Assembly: GCA_003952965.2 (NCBI GenBank)
Contig: RXIC02000410.1
Location: 248,001 to 312,000, forward strand
DNA length: 64,000 nucleotides
Direction: 5' to 3'
DNA from: Morella rubra
Taxonomy: Eukaryota > Streptophyta > Magnoliopsida > Fagales > Myricaceae
In this document: in pieces, positions 1-12,344 of the stretch
Layout of the letters: each line of letters opens with the position of its first letter
Position numbering within the stretch: the stretch's first letter is position 1
The notes under the pieces: generated by a model
Databases searched by the model: none
Told to the model about the DNA's origin: nothing
What the model saw: the letters and a program-made list of their open reading frames with translations, nothing else
Made by a program: the position numbers and the translations under genes

Positions 1-164
1 AAACCTTTATGTAAAAGCGCCTTGTGAATGAGATACTCAAACATGCCACGCTCCCCTCGCAGTCGGTGCTCATCCTAAAAGGGATCAAAGCATGATCAAG
101 ATATTTCCGGGTGAGATATCAACCTTTGTGTTCCGATCATATAACTGATCGGACACTTTTTGCT
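1..164. other. 5' flank of B3 gene 1
   Basis: This is the upstream flank and presumably part of the 5' UTR of the first B3 gene. I see no clear TATA box or other promoter element that I would defend. The frame of the first exon stays open upstream of position 165 but holds no ATG there, so the ATG at 165 is the likely start. Confidence 0.4.
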
Positions 165-2220
165 ATGGCAGCTAGCAAATCAAGGACTCGCCGTAGTAAA
201 GTGGTGCCGAACTGGAGTTGTGATCGCCGGCCGTCGAGTTCCAAGGGGAAGGATTGGAGACCCTCGCACTTCTTCAAGATAATTCTCCCCTCGACCTTGG
301 CCGACAAGAAACTGGTAATGCACCCTCGCCAACTTTTTTACGCTAGCACCCTGTTTTAAATGAAATGTCTAACCTTCTTCTTGGTTGCCAAGGAGATCCG
401 GAAATGAATGCAAAAAAGTATCTTTACCACTCTACATTGCAATGGCTTGCTTGTTTCTATATTTACTTTGGCACTTAGAACTGAGAACAAACGGGTACTT
501 CATTGCTGCTTTTGATTTCCCGACTCATTTTTGTCTATTCGAAATGGGTTCGAGAGATAGATCATGTTGCTTACCTATATTAAGTGATACGTTGGGTTCA
601 AAGCTTTCTGGGAACTTTCTAAGAAACTTCATAAATTAAGCGAGTTCCATTGTAAGTTAATTGTCTCACACCATTCAAACATGTCTATAGTTTATAAATT
701 GTATGTAACGCTGCAAAAATTGATGTCCATTTGAAATAATCCTTTTGACGTTCTTTGCAATGAATACCTTTTCGCCGACGCTCTTGATGCTTTTTTTTTT
801 TCTTTCTTTCTTTTTACTGAGTCGTTTATTCAAAAACTGTTGGGAAAAGGGTCTTCTCTGCAGAATCTTCAATAAGAAAGCGAACCAAATTGCCTAACTC
901 TCCAGCAGAGACAAGTGAATTGGGTGGTATTAGTTTACAGGATGACAAAGATGGTTATGGAATTTGATGTTTTGGGAAATGAGATGAACCCAAAGCAATT
1001 AAAATCATCTAGCGTCATATGGTCTTGCTTAGCCTTGTTTCATTGTTGTTCAATCTGAGTTGTCTGACTATTTTTTCAACTCGTTTTATAAATTCATAGG
1101 ATTTGCCTGATCACCAATTGACTTGTTACGGCATTTTTGAGTACTTGGAAATTGATATTAGAAGTTTCACAAAATGGGGAAAAACCAGTATAAAGATCAA
1201 CCTTTTAAAAAGTTCGATTGTAGTTATTGGCTTATGAGGCACTTCACCAGGGGTCACTAATTTTACAATTGTGAAGATCAGTGGCTATATACCTATTTGC
1301 ATCTTGGAAGCACATTTCCTTGATCTGGTTAAGACAGTATAATTCACTTGGTTGCTGCAGATGATCCCGGAAAGATTTGCAGGGAATATTGGGGATGAGC
1401 TGTCAACTATTGCTACACTCACTCTTCCCTCTGGTCGCGTTTGGCAAGTGGGATTGAAGAAAGATGAAAAGAAGATTTGGTTTCATGAAGGTTGGCAGGA
1501 TTTTGTAAAATCTAATTCTGTAGGCTATGGATACTTTTTAGTCTTCAGATATGAAGGGAATTCGAATTTCTATGTTCTTGTGTTTGATACCACTGCCACT
1601 GAAATTCAGTATGGATTGGGTAAGAGTAGTGAATTGGAAGATCCGGGGGACTCGATGGAATTAGATGATACGAAAAAATCGAGGCAAGGCATATTGAACA
1701 AAACTGAAATGTCTACCAAAAACGAAGATAGAGAAACGTCTGTTAGGGAAAAACTATCCAGCACATCTTCAAAAACGAGACGGATGATGTGCAGAGGAAG
1801 AGAGAGAGCAATCAAAGCAGCCAGAATGTTGAAACCCAAAGCTCCTTCCTTCATCAGTGTCTTGAGGCCATATCTGGTGAGGCTTAAAAGATGAAGTGAT
1901 CATTATGTTTTTCCAATATTTCTTTCGAAATATGCTACGTTTCAATCTGTCTTTTGTTGCAGTATGTGCCTGCTGGATTTGCTTGCAAATATCTTCGCCA
2001 GCATCAAATTGCGATACTTAAGATTGCTGATGGACAACAATGGAGCACCAAGTACCGTCCCCAGACACCATCATCTTCGGCAGTACGAATAGGGGAGGGA
2101 TGGACAGAATTTTCCAGAGAAAATAATTTGGAAAAAGGAGATGTCTGTGTCTTTGAGTTGATCCAGATGAAGCCCGTTGTGCTTAACGTCTCGATATTTC
2201 GCGTGGCTGACTATGCATGA
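165..2220 (+). CDS. B3 gene 1: VRN1/REM-like protein with two B3 domains
   Basis: Predicted exons are 165-314, 1361-1876 and 1963-2220, giving 307 aa with every intron in phase 0 and GT-AG borders. Exon 1 encodes a basic N-terminus and the HFFKIILPS strand that opens B3 domain 1. Exon 2 opens with MIPERFAGN and continues through IWFHEGWQDF and YFLVFRYEGNSNFYVLVFD to the end of B3-1 (about residues 33-130). A linker with acidic and then basic residues follows. KAPSFISVLRPY opens B3-2, which exon 3 completes with GDVCVFELI near the C-terminus. B3 domains bind DNA in plant nuclear regulators; VRN1 of Arabidopsis has this two-domain layout, and the REM branch is mostly of unknown target. The reading frame is intact. 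It differs clearly from the closely related genes at 17067 and 23243, and its own downstream flank recurs at 14.9 kb and 21.9 kb. The exact role is not readable from sequence. Confidence 0.85.
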
Positions 2221-4646
2221 AGTATTTTTCAAGCAGAAGATAACTTGTATGAGCCCAGGGTTCCTTTTATTTGTTTCTCCCTTTGAAGGGATACGGTTAT
2301 AACTCTCAGATTACCCGACTGCATAGTACTGGGCTAGAACAGTTTATCTGTTGATCTTCGTTGATTGGTAGAAACTGTGTTGTGCCTCCCTTCAGTAGTG
2401 TGCTCTGAAGCTAAATTGACTAAAAATCCAGTAACTAGAAGTACTATTTGTTTAAGAAAGTAATTTGTGCACGGTCTTGAAGTGGAATGCAGGCAGTATC
2501 CTTGTTCATTTGAAACCTAGCAAACTCCAAGTAATACCCGATTCTGGTTTTTTCATTTTTCTGAGTGATACATTGTGCTTGATCTGGGCAGAAGTTTGGG
2601 GACAAATCCCAAGAGACATTTGGGCCCAAATGACAGTTAAAGGGCACAGCCGACACTTCTATTGAACTGTTAGAGTGATGTTTGGATAGTAAAAAATTAT
2701 AAGAATTTTAAAATTTTGATAAAATTATAAATATTTATGTATAATAGAGTTTTATATATTTTTGAGTAAAAGTTAATAAAAAGTTTTAAAGATATTTATA
2801 TTTTGTTAGAGTTTGTAAGAAGGTATAAAGAGATATGATTTAATATAATTTTTTAATAAAAAAATATTAGAGTTAGGTGAAAAATTATGGATAGAGAATA
2901 TTTGTTATAATTTTTTTGAAAAGGTATTAAAGTTTGTGTGAAAAGTTGTTGGAGATTGTGTAAAGGTGTTAGTGTTTATATAGGAATTTTTGAGATTTTG
3001 AATGTTTGTTTTGTAAATTTGTTGAATCCTATTGTATTCTAGAATACTTTTACAAATGAACATGCTCTAATCGATTGATTTCTGGGTATCGCAAAATTTT
3101 AACTTGGTGTCCAAGATATTTTTCATCTGGAATTAGAATTGAGAAATTAAAACATTATGTATTTGATCATTTCTGTATAGCACCTGGGTGAAAATATCTT
3201 ATTTAAATAACGGACGTTAATATACTCTAAAAGTTTTTTAAAAGAAATTTGAATGTAAAAATCAAAATTACATCGACAATATTAATTGAACACAGTCGGA
3301 TTCCAGCACAAACAACCCCATGCCCTTCGTCCCCCGATTGCTCTGGCGAAGGACCCCCCAAGCTTTAAATGGCTAGTCATGTGATCTGTTTCTGTTTTCC
3401 TTGTATGGTACACTTGACTTTGTAGGAGACCTCGAACTCCGTTGCTTTTATTACCTTTATGAAATATTCAATGCTTAGAGGAGCAAAAAATTCAACCCCG
3501 GTTCCTAAAATTTCATACAATTTACTTTTAAGGTCAACAACAAGATAATCGAAAAAAAAAAATCATAGTCCATATCATTTCGAAGTCTTGCATTGACGAT
3601 GTTTATGGTTAAAAAAGTTATTAAACAACCTATCTTGTTTGATCAAATCAATCAAATTTTGTCATTTTCCACACAGAACACGGGAGAGTTTAACTGTAAA
3701 AAAAATTCATTAATGTGAAAGAAGATACGGAAGTGACTAATATTGACAAATTTCAATCCAATTGAGAAGTGGGAAAACTCAAAACCCTACAAAACACATG
3801 GATTTTAATGACACAGAAAAGAGAGACAAAAATTTCATATTACACCGTTGAATTAGTAGACATTAATGCTATCAACTGGATTAAAGCAAGTTAAACAAAA
3901 ATAACCAAAATTATTGAAGCAAAAGAAAATAAAAAATAAACCAATTCAGAATTATTTTTTAATTGGTCTTATTTTTATTTTTCTTTTAAGACTTTCTTTT
4001 AAAGTATCTAATAATTTTATTATATTCTTTTGCCGTCGATATATATGTCTCAAGAGTAAAGTCGATTTCATTGAATAATTAAAACTGAAAAGACCAATTA
4101 AAACCATATACGTCAAATTTTTGGGGACCATTACTGATAAGACTTACGAAAGATTTTGCAAATTGTTAGGGGCACTCGACTGCACTATGAAAGATTTTTA
4201 AAATTTTTCATATTAAATTGTCAATGAAATCAGTCTTGTCTAAAAAAAACAGCAATTTTTTTTTTTCAAAGAAGGAAATATCTCGCCAAATAAGCACGAT
4301 AACGAGTATCCAAATGTACCAAATTCCGTGGTACCTGTTGGCCTGAGATTAGACATGAGTCAGAGACGAGAAGTAATATCCAAATTCCAATGTCCCGCTG
4401 TTTTCAAGTAATTTCTTGTACCTAAAAAGCTTCAATTTGCTGTCGGTTTGTCCATTATCACAAAACGTGACGCCGTGACGGATGGTTTCATGTATATATG
4501 GCCACCTCAAAAATCAGGTTTCACTGCAGAGAAATGAGAATCAGAGCAGATTCTGAACTAAGCAGTGATCTTCCGGCTGGAGATAAACCATTTTCATCTC
4601 CCATCAAATATTTGACTTCAACATAACTACGATAGCTGATAAATCA
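2221..4646. other. intergenic, B3 gene 1 to B3 pseudogene 2
   Basis: No gene is seen. The first ~450 bases (3' flank of gene 1) recur near 14.93-15.39 kb and in part at 21.90-22.20 kb. The stretch 3080-4640 recurs, diverged, at about 15.42-17.06 kb. These matches define the duplicated two-gene unit. A MITE-like insertion lies at 2670-3070, and the rest is AT-rich. Confidence 0.6.
2670..3070. mobile_element. AT-rich MITE-like insertion
   Basis: The ends read TTAGAGTGATGTTT and, inverted, TTAGAGCATGTTC, so the element has short imperfect terminal inverted repeats. The related block near 15.39 kb lacks this ~400-base AT-rich stretch at the same point between shared flanks, which supports insertion (or replacement). 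The superfamily is not certain; the ends resemble hAT-like MITEs. Confidence 0.5.
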
Positions 4647-6346
4647 ATGACGCGCCGCCGGACTAGAGTGGTGCCCAACTCGAGCCACCCACAGGGATCG
4701 TCAAGTCCAATGGCGCCTAGGAGACCCCCGCACTTTTTCAAGATAATACTTCCCTCTGCCATGGCCGAGAAGAAGCTGGTAATGTACCACTTGAAATGTT
4801 TTGAACACACTGTTTTCTACGAAATGGATTTTACTTTCTGCATGGTTGCCGAGAAAATGGAGGAAATCTGAAGGACGGAATCGTTAGGACCTCTGTCCTT
4901 TGCAAAGGCTTGCTTGTATGTTTGTCTAATTTTCTGGTTTTTGCTTCTGATATTGCAACAATGGATTGCATGGTTCTTGGATTCTTTTGCTATTTAGAAA
5001 TGTGAAGAAAGAGTTGCTTTCTCGAGATAGATTATTTGTAGACTTGTAGACTATCTAAGTTCTTAAGTAGTATGCTTTACATGCAAATGTATGCATGAAG
5101 GGAGTTTGACTGGATATGGGGAATACTTGGTGAAGGACATGGAGGGAAAATGGTCCGAGACTTTAATTATTAAATCTGGCTACTAGTAAGCCAAAGAGAA
5201 GCAACAAAATGAAGAAAACAAATTCTACAGTCACTAGGAAGTTGAATGTCCCACACTATTCAAACATGTGTGAAGTTTATGGAACCTTAATTCTTGCTGT
5301 GTAGAATGTTTTCTGACGTTCCAGGCTTGACAATCAGCATGTTAAGGTGATTTTGAATGTCTCCCATTTTATGTTTGTAATGGTCGAAGCTATTTGTCTG
5401 TTTACATTTTGGAAGCAAATGTTACCTACGTTTAATTAAAACCATATGACTTAATTTGGTTGCTGCAGCGGATCCCAGCAAAGTTTGTAAGGGAATTTGG
5501 GGATAAACTGTCAGCACTTGCTACACACTGTTCCTAATGGTCAAATTTGGCAAGTGGGATTGGAGGAAGCTCACAGCAAGATTTGGTTTCAGGAGGGTTG
5601 GCGAGATTTTGTAGAACATCATTCTATAGCCCACGGTTACTTTTTAGTCTTCAGATACGAAGGAAATTCGAGTTTCTCTGTTCTTGTATTCGATCAGACT
5701 TCCACAGAAATTCAGTATCCATGGAACAACAAGAACTGTCAACTGGAAGATCAGGTAGACTTAATCAAATTAGATGATTCTGAAAACTCAGGGCATGACG
5801 AGTTGATCAAAAAATAAATGTCTACCTCAGATGAGTTGTCTGCGGAACCTGAAGACAGAGAAATCCTTGTTAGGAAGAGACGTGCCGGCACATCTTCAAA
5901 AGCAAGAGAGGCGATGGCCAGAGGAAGGAAGAGAGCAATCGAAGCAGCCAAAATGTTAAAGCCTAAAAGTCCTTCGTTCATGGCTATCATGCGGTTCCAT
6001 CACATTCATAGATGTTTTATGGTGAGCCTTTATACATGGTTTGATGTCTTAAATTTTCCAAATAAATCTGTGAAATATGCTTTTCTTTTGCAGTATGTGC
6101 CTGCTGGATTTGCTATCAATTATCTTCGTAAGCATCAAATCGTCAAACTTCAGACTGGTGATGGACAATGGCATGCGACGTGCTGCTCCCACATGCGATC
6201 ATCTTCAGCAATGCAACTGAGGAGGGGATGGGGTATATTTTGCAAGGAAAATAATTTAGAGGAAGGAGATGTCTGTGTCTTTGAGCTGATCAAGAGGAAG
6301 CCTATGTGCTTAAAGTCTCCATATTTCGCGTGGTTGACTTGCATGA
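4647..6346 (+). pseudogene. B3 pseudogene 2 (VRN1/REM-like)
   Basis: Exon equivalents are 4647-4778, 5469-6021 and 6094-6346, matching the intact genes at 17067 and 23243 very closely, including splice sites. Exon 1 is intact (44 codons, ending AMAEKKL). Exon 2 has lost two bases of the CTCACT motif near 5526, shifting the frame early in B3 domain 1. It also has an in-frame TAA at 5815-5817 where both paralogues have GAA. Exon 3 has single-base losses near 6304 and 6338 just before the C-terminus. Four lesions in a gene otherwise nearly identical to its sisters indicate recent death. Transcripts could still be made and spliced, but no full two-domain protein can be. Confidence 0.85.
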
Positions 6347-7015
6347 ACCAAGTCTCAGACGAAGAGATTTTTTTTTTTTTGGGGTAATTCGTACTAAGGT
6401 AACTTGTCTACACAAGAGAGTCGGTGATGTTTGAAATCCAGTCTTTTGTCTTCCCCCTCCCTCTCTCCTTCCCCCTTCTTAAAGCCCAATTTAGAGCTAT
6501 TCTGGAACTCCTTTGTGTAGGAATGCAGTAGAACAATTGGTCTGTTTCTTCTTTTTTTTTTTTTTTTTTTTTTGAACAATTGGTCTGTTTCATTTGTTGA
6601 TTGGTAGGAAATCTTGTTTTAAGTGCCTCCATTTAGAGACTTGGTGGATTAAGAAAATGCATTTTCCATCGCTCGGGAAGTGGAATGCATTTGAAATCCT
6701 TCCTTCCTCAATCAACACTAAAGTAAAAGAAGGTGCAGTACGGTCAGTGTTGCATAAACTTGAACATTTCTTGCAAATACAACGTTTTTGCAATTCTGGA
6801 CTTTCCTTTACCAAGTTTGCAGCATTCAATTTTTATAGTCACCAGCATAATGTACAATGCTACAAACTAAAGGAGGAAATTACACTGTATATATGTATTA
6901 TGGATAATACGTGACGGGACACGGGAGACTGACTAACAAGAGGCTTGTTTTTGTATAAAATAGAATAAAATTCAGGACTAATTCCATGTAGGGGCTTGTC
7001 GAATATTTACTCATT
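6347..7015. other. intergenic, downstream of B3 pseudogene 2
   Basis: No gene is seen. The 3' flank matches those of the genes ending at 18923 and 25034. It includes a T-run at about 6550-6572 not present in the other copies. Near 6900-7015 the sequence passes into DNA like the intron 1 end of B3 gene 1. Confidence 0.5.
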
Positions 7016-7214
7016 TAGAAATCGATATTGGAAGTTTCACAAAATGGGGAAAAAACAGCATACAGATCAACCTTTTAAAGGTTCTATTGAAGTTATTGGC
7101 TTATGAGGCACTTCACCTGGGGTCACTAATTTTACAACTGCGAAGACCAGTGGCTACATACCTATATGCATCTTGGAAGCACATTTCCTTGATCCAGTTC
7201 AGACAATATAATTC

Positions 7215-7691
7215 TTTTAGCACAATTCCTCGGGCAAAATTGTGGAAGCGCGAGGCTATTGGCGTAAAGGCCACAACCCACTCAAGGGGAAGCACTTGCA
7301 GCACTTTTGGCTTGTAATCTAGCAGCTGACTTGCATGCTCCGGGCAGCATTACTATGGAAGGTGACTCCCTAGTTGTCTGGAAACAAGTCTCGGAGAAGC
7401 TTGCCACTCCGGACTGGTTGATTGCTGGGGGAATCAGTAACATTAGGAGTATTCTGGATGATCACCATCTTTGAAATTTTTGTTGGACTCCGCGTGATGG
7501 GAATTTTATTGCATATTTTGTTGCTAAATGGTCGGAATTTTATGGGACGTTGTGTTGCTAAATGCTGTTTAACCAATAGACACTGATTGTATTGATATCT
7601 CCTCTCTTTCAAGAGAGATCATTGTATGTGACATTGACATTGGTTGACTGAGCATGTAATATTCCAAAAAAAAAAAAAATAAAAGAAAAGA
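7215..7691 (+). mobile_element. 5'-truncated LINE (L1-type) tail with RNase H domain
   Basis: The decayed reading frame shows the C-terminal RNase H-like domain found in plant non-LTR elements: GEALAALLACNLAADL, then ITMEGDSLVVWK, then CWTPRDGNFIAYFVAKW, with internal stops. A 3' UTR and an A-rich tail follow at about 7664-7691. The bases just before it, agacaatataattc (7201-7214), recur at 12078-12091, which fits a 14-bp LINE target-site duplication later separated by further insertions into the tail. Confidence 0.75.
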
Positions 7692-10123
7692 AGCGGTGCT
7701 TTTTGATAAGTTGCTTACCTTCCGTAGGGCTTCTTCTTCTTCACGCGAAGGAGCCCTATTTCAGCTGGTTTTGCCGCTGATTTCAAAACTTCATATTTTC
7801 CTTTTTAAAACTTCAATCTCTTCATCCATTTTCACCTAAAATCTTGTCCTATTCAAATCTAGCAAACCCTAGTCGAGATAAAAGATGTATCTCCATTTTT
7901 TTTTTTTTGAAAGTCGCCGCTCAGGTTGTGCTTTCTCTCCCTATCTTTCTCTCTCTAGCCATTGGATACGCTGAACCGCAGGCGCTGGGTAGTTTTTTGA
8001 GGTAGGAAAGTGTAGCAGCTCTCTAAAATTTTGTAATTTCTTTGAAATGTCTCACAAATTGAAATACCCGCTATTGTAAAAATAATAATAATAATAATAA
8101 TTTATTTAAAAGTGAAACGGTGCGTTAGGGATAAGTGACTTATCCCTTCCGCAGCCTTCACGTAAACTGAACGAAAATTTCAGTTTCAAAAAGCTTCAGG
8201 CCATGTTTAGATTGTTTTCAAAACCATTTTAAAAACTTCTCACAATCACTTTTTCATCAATTTCAATACTTTTTCACCCATCTCAATAACTTTTTACAAA
8301 TTTCAATAACTTTTAGCACACTTTTTACTAATCCCAAGAGAATCTACACTACTTCCAAACCTATTCAAACCTATTTTGAACGAATTTTCGCCCTTTTCAA
8401 ACCTATTTAGAGATTTAGAGATCTTTAAGTATAGATCTTTGTTATTTTTGAAAATCGCAGCTCAATATTGAAGTTTTCTCTCTTTTGAAGCTCTCTCTCT
8501 CTCTCTCTCTCTATGTGTATATATATATATATATCACGAAACTCTCTTTCTCTCACATTTGGAGACGCGATTTGTAGGGGTTGGGTGACTTTTAGAGGTA
8601 GGTTTGATTTAATCTTGGTTTAGGATAGTATTTCCTTGAATTGATTTGGGTTATGTCGTTTTATAGACGACCTTGGAGAGCCGTTCGTCAAGTATTAAGC
8701 GATTTTTTTTTCGAGTTCGTCGGCACATTTGGGTGAGTTTTTCTCCAAGTTCCTATCTTTGATCGAGTTTTATATCTGAGATTTCTAGATTTTCAAATTA
8801 GTTTTTGGGTTGTTGTAGGGTAATTAAAGTGGTTTTGAAGAATTTCGCAATTGTGGGAATAGCGTATTCTTATAGAGTTATTGAAGTTCAGGTGTGTTTG
8901 CTGCTCAAATTTTATTATTAGATTTACATTAGAGATGTGTGAGGATTAAAATGAAGAGATGACTAATATTTTAAATGGATTTTAGGTGTTGATTGACTCT
9001 TCAGCAATTCTTTGTATAAATTTTAAGCTTTGGTTAGGCGTTGAGGTAAGTGGCTTCTCAATGGAATTTTTAATTCTCTAAATTTTTGTGGAACCTAAGT
9101 GCACAAGATGTTTAATTATTTTGTGAGATGAAATTAATTTGAAAATATGTCTTTGTGCGAGGTTAAATCTCTTGACATTGGTGAAATAGATTTTTAAAAT
9201 GTGCACTATTTTCATATGGTTTTAATTTATTATATGGGAAAAATGCACAAATTTTTGATAAAGATGAAATGATTTAGATTTCATGAATTTGTTTGAAATA
9301 TCTAACTTGAAATGTTGGGTTGTTGGAATATATTTATTTTGTGAGCATACTTGAAAATTTTATCCATGTACTGGTAATATATCTCTGTGGTCTGTGTGGC
9401 CAATGTAACTTTGTGGTCTGTGTGGCCAATATATCTTGTGGTCTGTGTGACCAATATATCTTGTGGTCTTTATGGCCAATTTGATACCCCTCATGGTATT
9501 TGGAGGTCTTTGTGGCCTAGAGGTCTGTGTGACCATTGGTGATTTCCCTATATTACGTGGCCTTGGATAATTTTATTTCAAACTTGTATTTTGGTTTTTT
9601 TTTTTGTATGTCTCACAATATTTTCTGATTCAATTTTGTTATTAAATTGTCATTTTTCCCCTACCCCATTGACTTGCTACTTACTGAGCTAGTTGTAGCT
9701 CACCATTTATTTTCTATCTTTCATATTTAGAGATTGGTGGCAGCGAGCGATAGAAGATTGCGAGTTGAGTCTCTGAGAGTAGTTACAAAATGTAGGATTA
9801 TTGAATAAAGAGTCTTCTGAATACTTTACTATTAATTGCATTATGTTGGAGACTTTAGTAATTTTATTACTTTTTTTTGGGAACTATTTATTAAGACTTC
9901 TGTTAAGAGTAGTAGTTAAAGATTTTAGCGTAGTACTTTGACTAAACTATTGGGATTTTATTTTTGGAATTTTTCAGAGCGCGGTCTTTGATTATTTGAG
10001 ATGGAATAAAAATTCTTTTGAGTTTTCTTTTTTATTTGAGAAAAATTGCTTGTAAGCTGGGTGGAAAGTCCCATTTTTCAAGCGGTACTCAATTCCTTTA
10101 GATTTTTGGGGCAGGGCGTTACA
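7692..10123 (+). mobile_element. LTR-like repeat A (fossil, probably Ty3/gypsy-type solo LTR or LTR)
   Basis: This is one of three related long non-coding repeats (with 10575-12031 and 12345-14683). All share a CT-rich early part, a middle with variants of ggtctttgtgaccattg, a segment tgctacttactgagctag followed by agctcacc, and an end of the type gggcgttaca. No coding domain is seen. The layout suggests a long LTR of a gypsy-like family, but this is inference. The start is approximate. It lies directly after the LINE tail. Confidence 0.45.
9378..9540 (+). repeat. minisatellite inside LTR-like repeat A
   Basis: About six imperfect units of the kind ttgtggtctgtgtggccaat run in tandem. Shorter versions of the same motif occur in the other two LTR-like repeats near 11.42 kb and 13.38-13.45 kb. 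Confidence 0.7.
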
Positions 10124-10574
10124 CAGATTGTAATTTGGAACTAGACATTTGAGTCACAGAAATTGGATTGATATTAAGCCAAATTTGAGGTTTGGCTAAA
10201 CTCCACAGAAGTTGAGAGAAAAGCAGGAAGAAAAGCTCGAAAGCTTAGTCTGAATTGTTCCGTAGCCTTCCCGAAGGAGAAACTGCCTTCCAAATAGCCC
10301 CAGCTAGCTGAGCACAGACGCAACAAACTAACAGAAAGTATCAAAGCAAAAAGGCGCACAGGCCCCTAAAGCATTGACTGGGCCAAAACGTAATAAGATA
10401 GACACTATCACTAATAAACATAAAGGAGCCTAAAGCAATGCGACCCACAACTTGAGCCTAGCCCAGCCCAAACGAATAGAACATCTCGCGAAATTTCTCC
10501 AACATTCACCTTATTTCCCCTAAACAGATCTCCATTCGCAAACTCTAACTCCCTTATGTTTGGTCGTGTAACAA
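10124..10574. other. spacer between LTR-like repeats A and B
   Basis: No gene is seen. It could be a small internal remnant of an LTR element whose two ends are repeats A and B, or a piece of another element. A segment rich in cccagccc/gggcc motifs near 10.45 kb looks repeat-derived. Confidence 0.3.
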
Positions 10575-12031
10575 AAATATCTAATCTTTGGTTGTGTTCG
10601 AATTATTGTAGTTTAATATAGGGTTTTGTGTTTGTAGATAACGTTGGAAGGCCACTCTCTTGATATTAAGCGGTTCTCTTTTGATCTCGTTGACACATTT
10701 GATGAGTATTTTCTCTTCTTCAAGTCTCTATCTATGATGAAGTTTTGGATTCGAAATTTCAAAATTTTCATTTTATAATAGGTTGGATTTGGGGAGATTT
10801 TGTGTCTAATAGATATATGTGTTACTGGGATTTTATCATTGAGTTTATAATGAAGATATGTGTGGATTAAGATGCAAAGATGGTGTATCAAGCGTTGTTC
10901 AAATTTTACAATATGGATTATTTGATGGCTTCCAGGTTTAAGAGCATTCCAAAAGAGATGTTTTAGCTAACACAAAGGTTTTATTATTTTTGTTTTAGTC
11001 ATAAAGAATGATTCATAACTCCATATTGGTATTGATGAATATTAAAATTTCTTTAGGTTCTGATTGATTGTTTAGCAATCCTTTGAGAAACTTTTCACTT
11101 TGGGTTAAGCGTTTGAGGTAAGTAGTTCTTCAATGAAATTTTTATGAAATTCTTATATTAAGGAAAATTAGTGCACAACTATTAAATTATTTTACAAATT
11201 GAAATTGATTTGGAAATGCGTTATTATGACAAATTAAATTTTTGGATATTGGGAAGGTTGGATTTTACACGTGCACTATATTTTATATGGTTTGGATGTG
11301 ACATATGGGGAACTGCACATATTTTGGTAAAATGAGATTTCACAAACTCATTTGAAATGGTTGGCTTGTTTTGTTGAAACTTATGTTATGACATACTATA
11401 AAGCTATCCTTGTGCTTATGACTGTTGAGGTATTTGTGACCGTTGATACTTTCGTTATGTTGTTTGGCTTGAGATATTTTGTTATAAATTATGTTTTCAG
11501 TTTGGTATTGCTCACTACATTTTCTTAATCTTGGTTATGGTTATAAAACTGTCATTTTCCCTACCCCATTGATTGCTACTTACTAAGCTAGTTATAACTC
11601 ACCACTTATTTCTTATTTTTCAGATTTAGCTATTGGTAACAACGAGTAGTAGGAGATCTCAAGTGGTAGTTTCGGAAAAAGGTTGCAAGTTGCAAGATTA
11701 TTAAATAAAGAGTCCTCTAGAGATGTTGGTAGTGATTGCTTCAATTTGGAGACTTTAGTAGATTTACTTCATTTGGGAAAACTGTTTATTTGAATCCCTT
11801 GTTTATTGTGAGATTTGAGGAATTTGGAATAGTGCTCTGATTAAACTTTTAGATTTCATATTTTCATATGTTATGGTTGGATTGTGAGTGTGGATTTTGA
11901 TTAATAAAAGGTGGAATGAAATTTTTCTCTTGGATTTTTTTTGTTGGAAAAAATTGCTTGTAAGTAGGGTGGAAAGTCCAATTTTTCAAGTGGAACTCTG
12001 TCCGTTCGGACTTTTGAATCGGGGCATTATA
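10575..12031 (+). mobile_element. LTR-like repeat B (fossil)
   Basis: It is related to repeats A and C over most of its length but shorter at its 5' side. It ends gggcattata. The ~45 bases after it are A-rich and lead into the 12078 copy of the LINE target repeat, so A, spacer and B together appear to have entered the LINE poly(A) tail. Boundaries are approximate. Confidence 0.4.
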
Positions 12032-12344
12032 GAGCAGCAATAAAATGTTCTTATGTTGTGAAGAAGAAAAAAATTTAAGACAATATAATTCACTTGGTCG
12101 ATGCAGATGATCCCGGAAAGGTTTACAGGGAATTTTGAGGATGAGTTGTCAACTATTGCTACACTCACTCTTCCTTCTGGTTGCGTTTGGCAAGTGAGAT
12201 TTAAGAAAGCTGACAAGAAGATTTGGTTTCATGAAGGTTAGCAGGATTTTGTAAGATCTAACTCTGTAGGTTATGGGTACTTTTTAGTATACAAATGGGA
12301 AGGGAATTTGAATTTGGCTTAATTAGTCCACTAGTCCCTACGGT

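Larger units (their letters stand above)
7016..12318 (+). pseudogene. split B3 gene-1-like fragment (intron 1 end plus partial exon 2)
   Basis: Bases 7016-7214 match the last ~195 bases of intron 1 of B3 gene 1 (about 1147-1343). The match resumes at 12078 and runs through the acceptor and the first ~210 bases of exon 2 (12107-12318), beginning MIPERF. Everything between is inserted transposon DNA. The exon fragment has an in-frame TAG at 12239-12241 where the functional genes encode Trp of EGWQDF, and it is cut off inside B3 domain 1 by further repeats. No exon 1 or 3 belonging to it is seen nearby, except the terminal codons near 14.93 kb. Confidence 0.8.

Noticed and set aside
111-164. N-terminal extension of B3 gene 1 from a GTG at 111
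   Set aside because: No ATG is present there, and the paralogues and the orphan exon at 41922 begin at the ATG position equivalent to 165.
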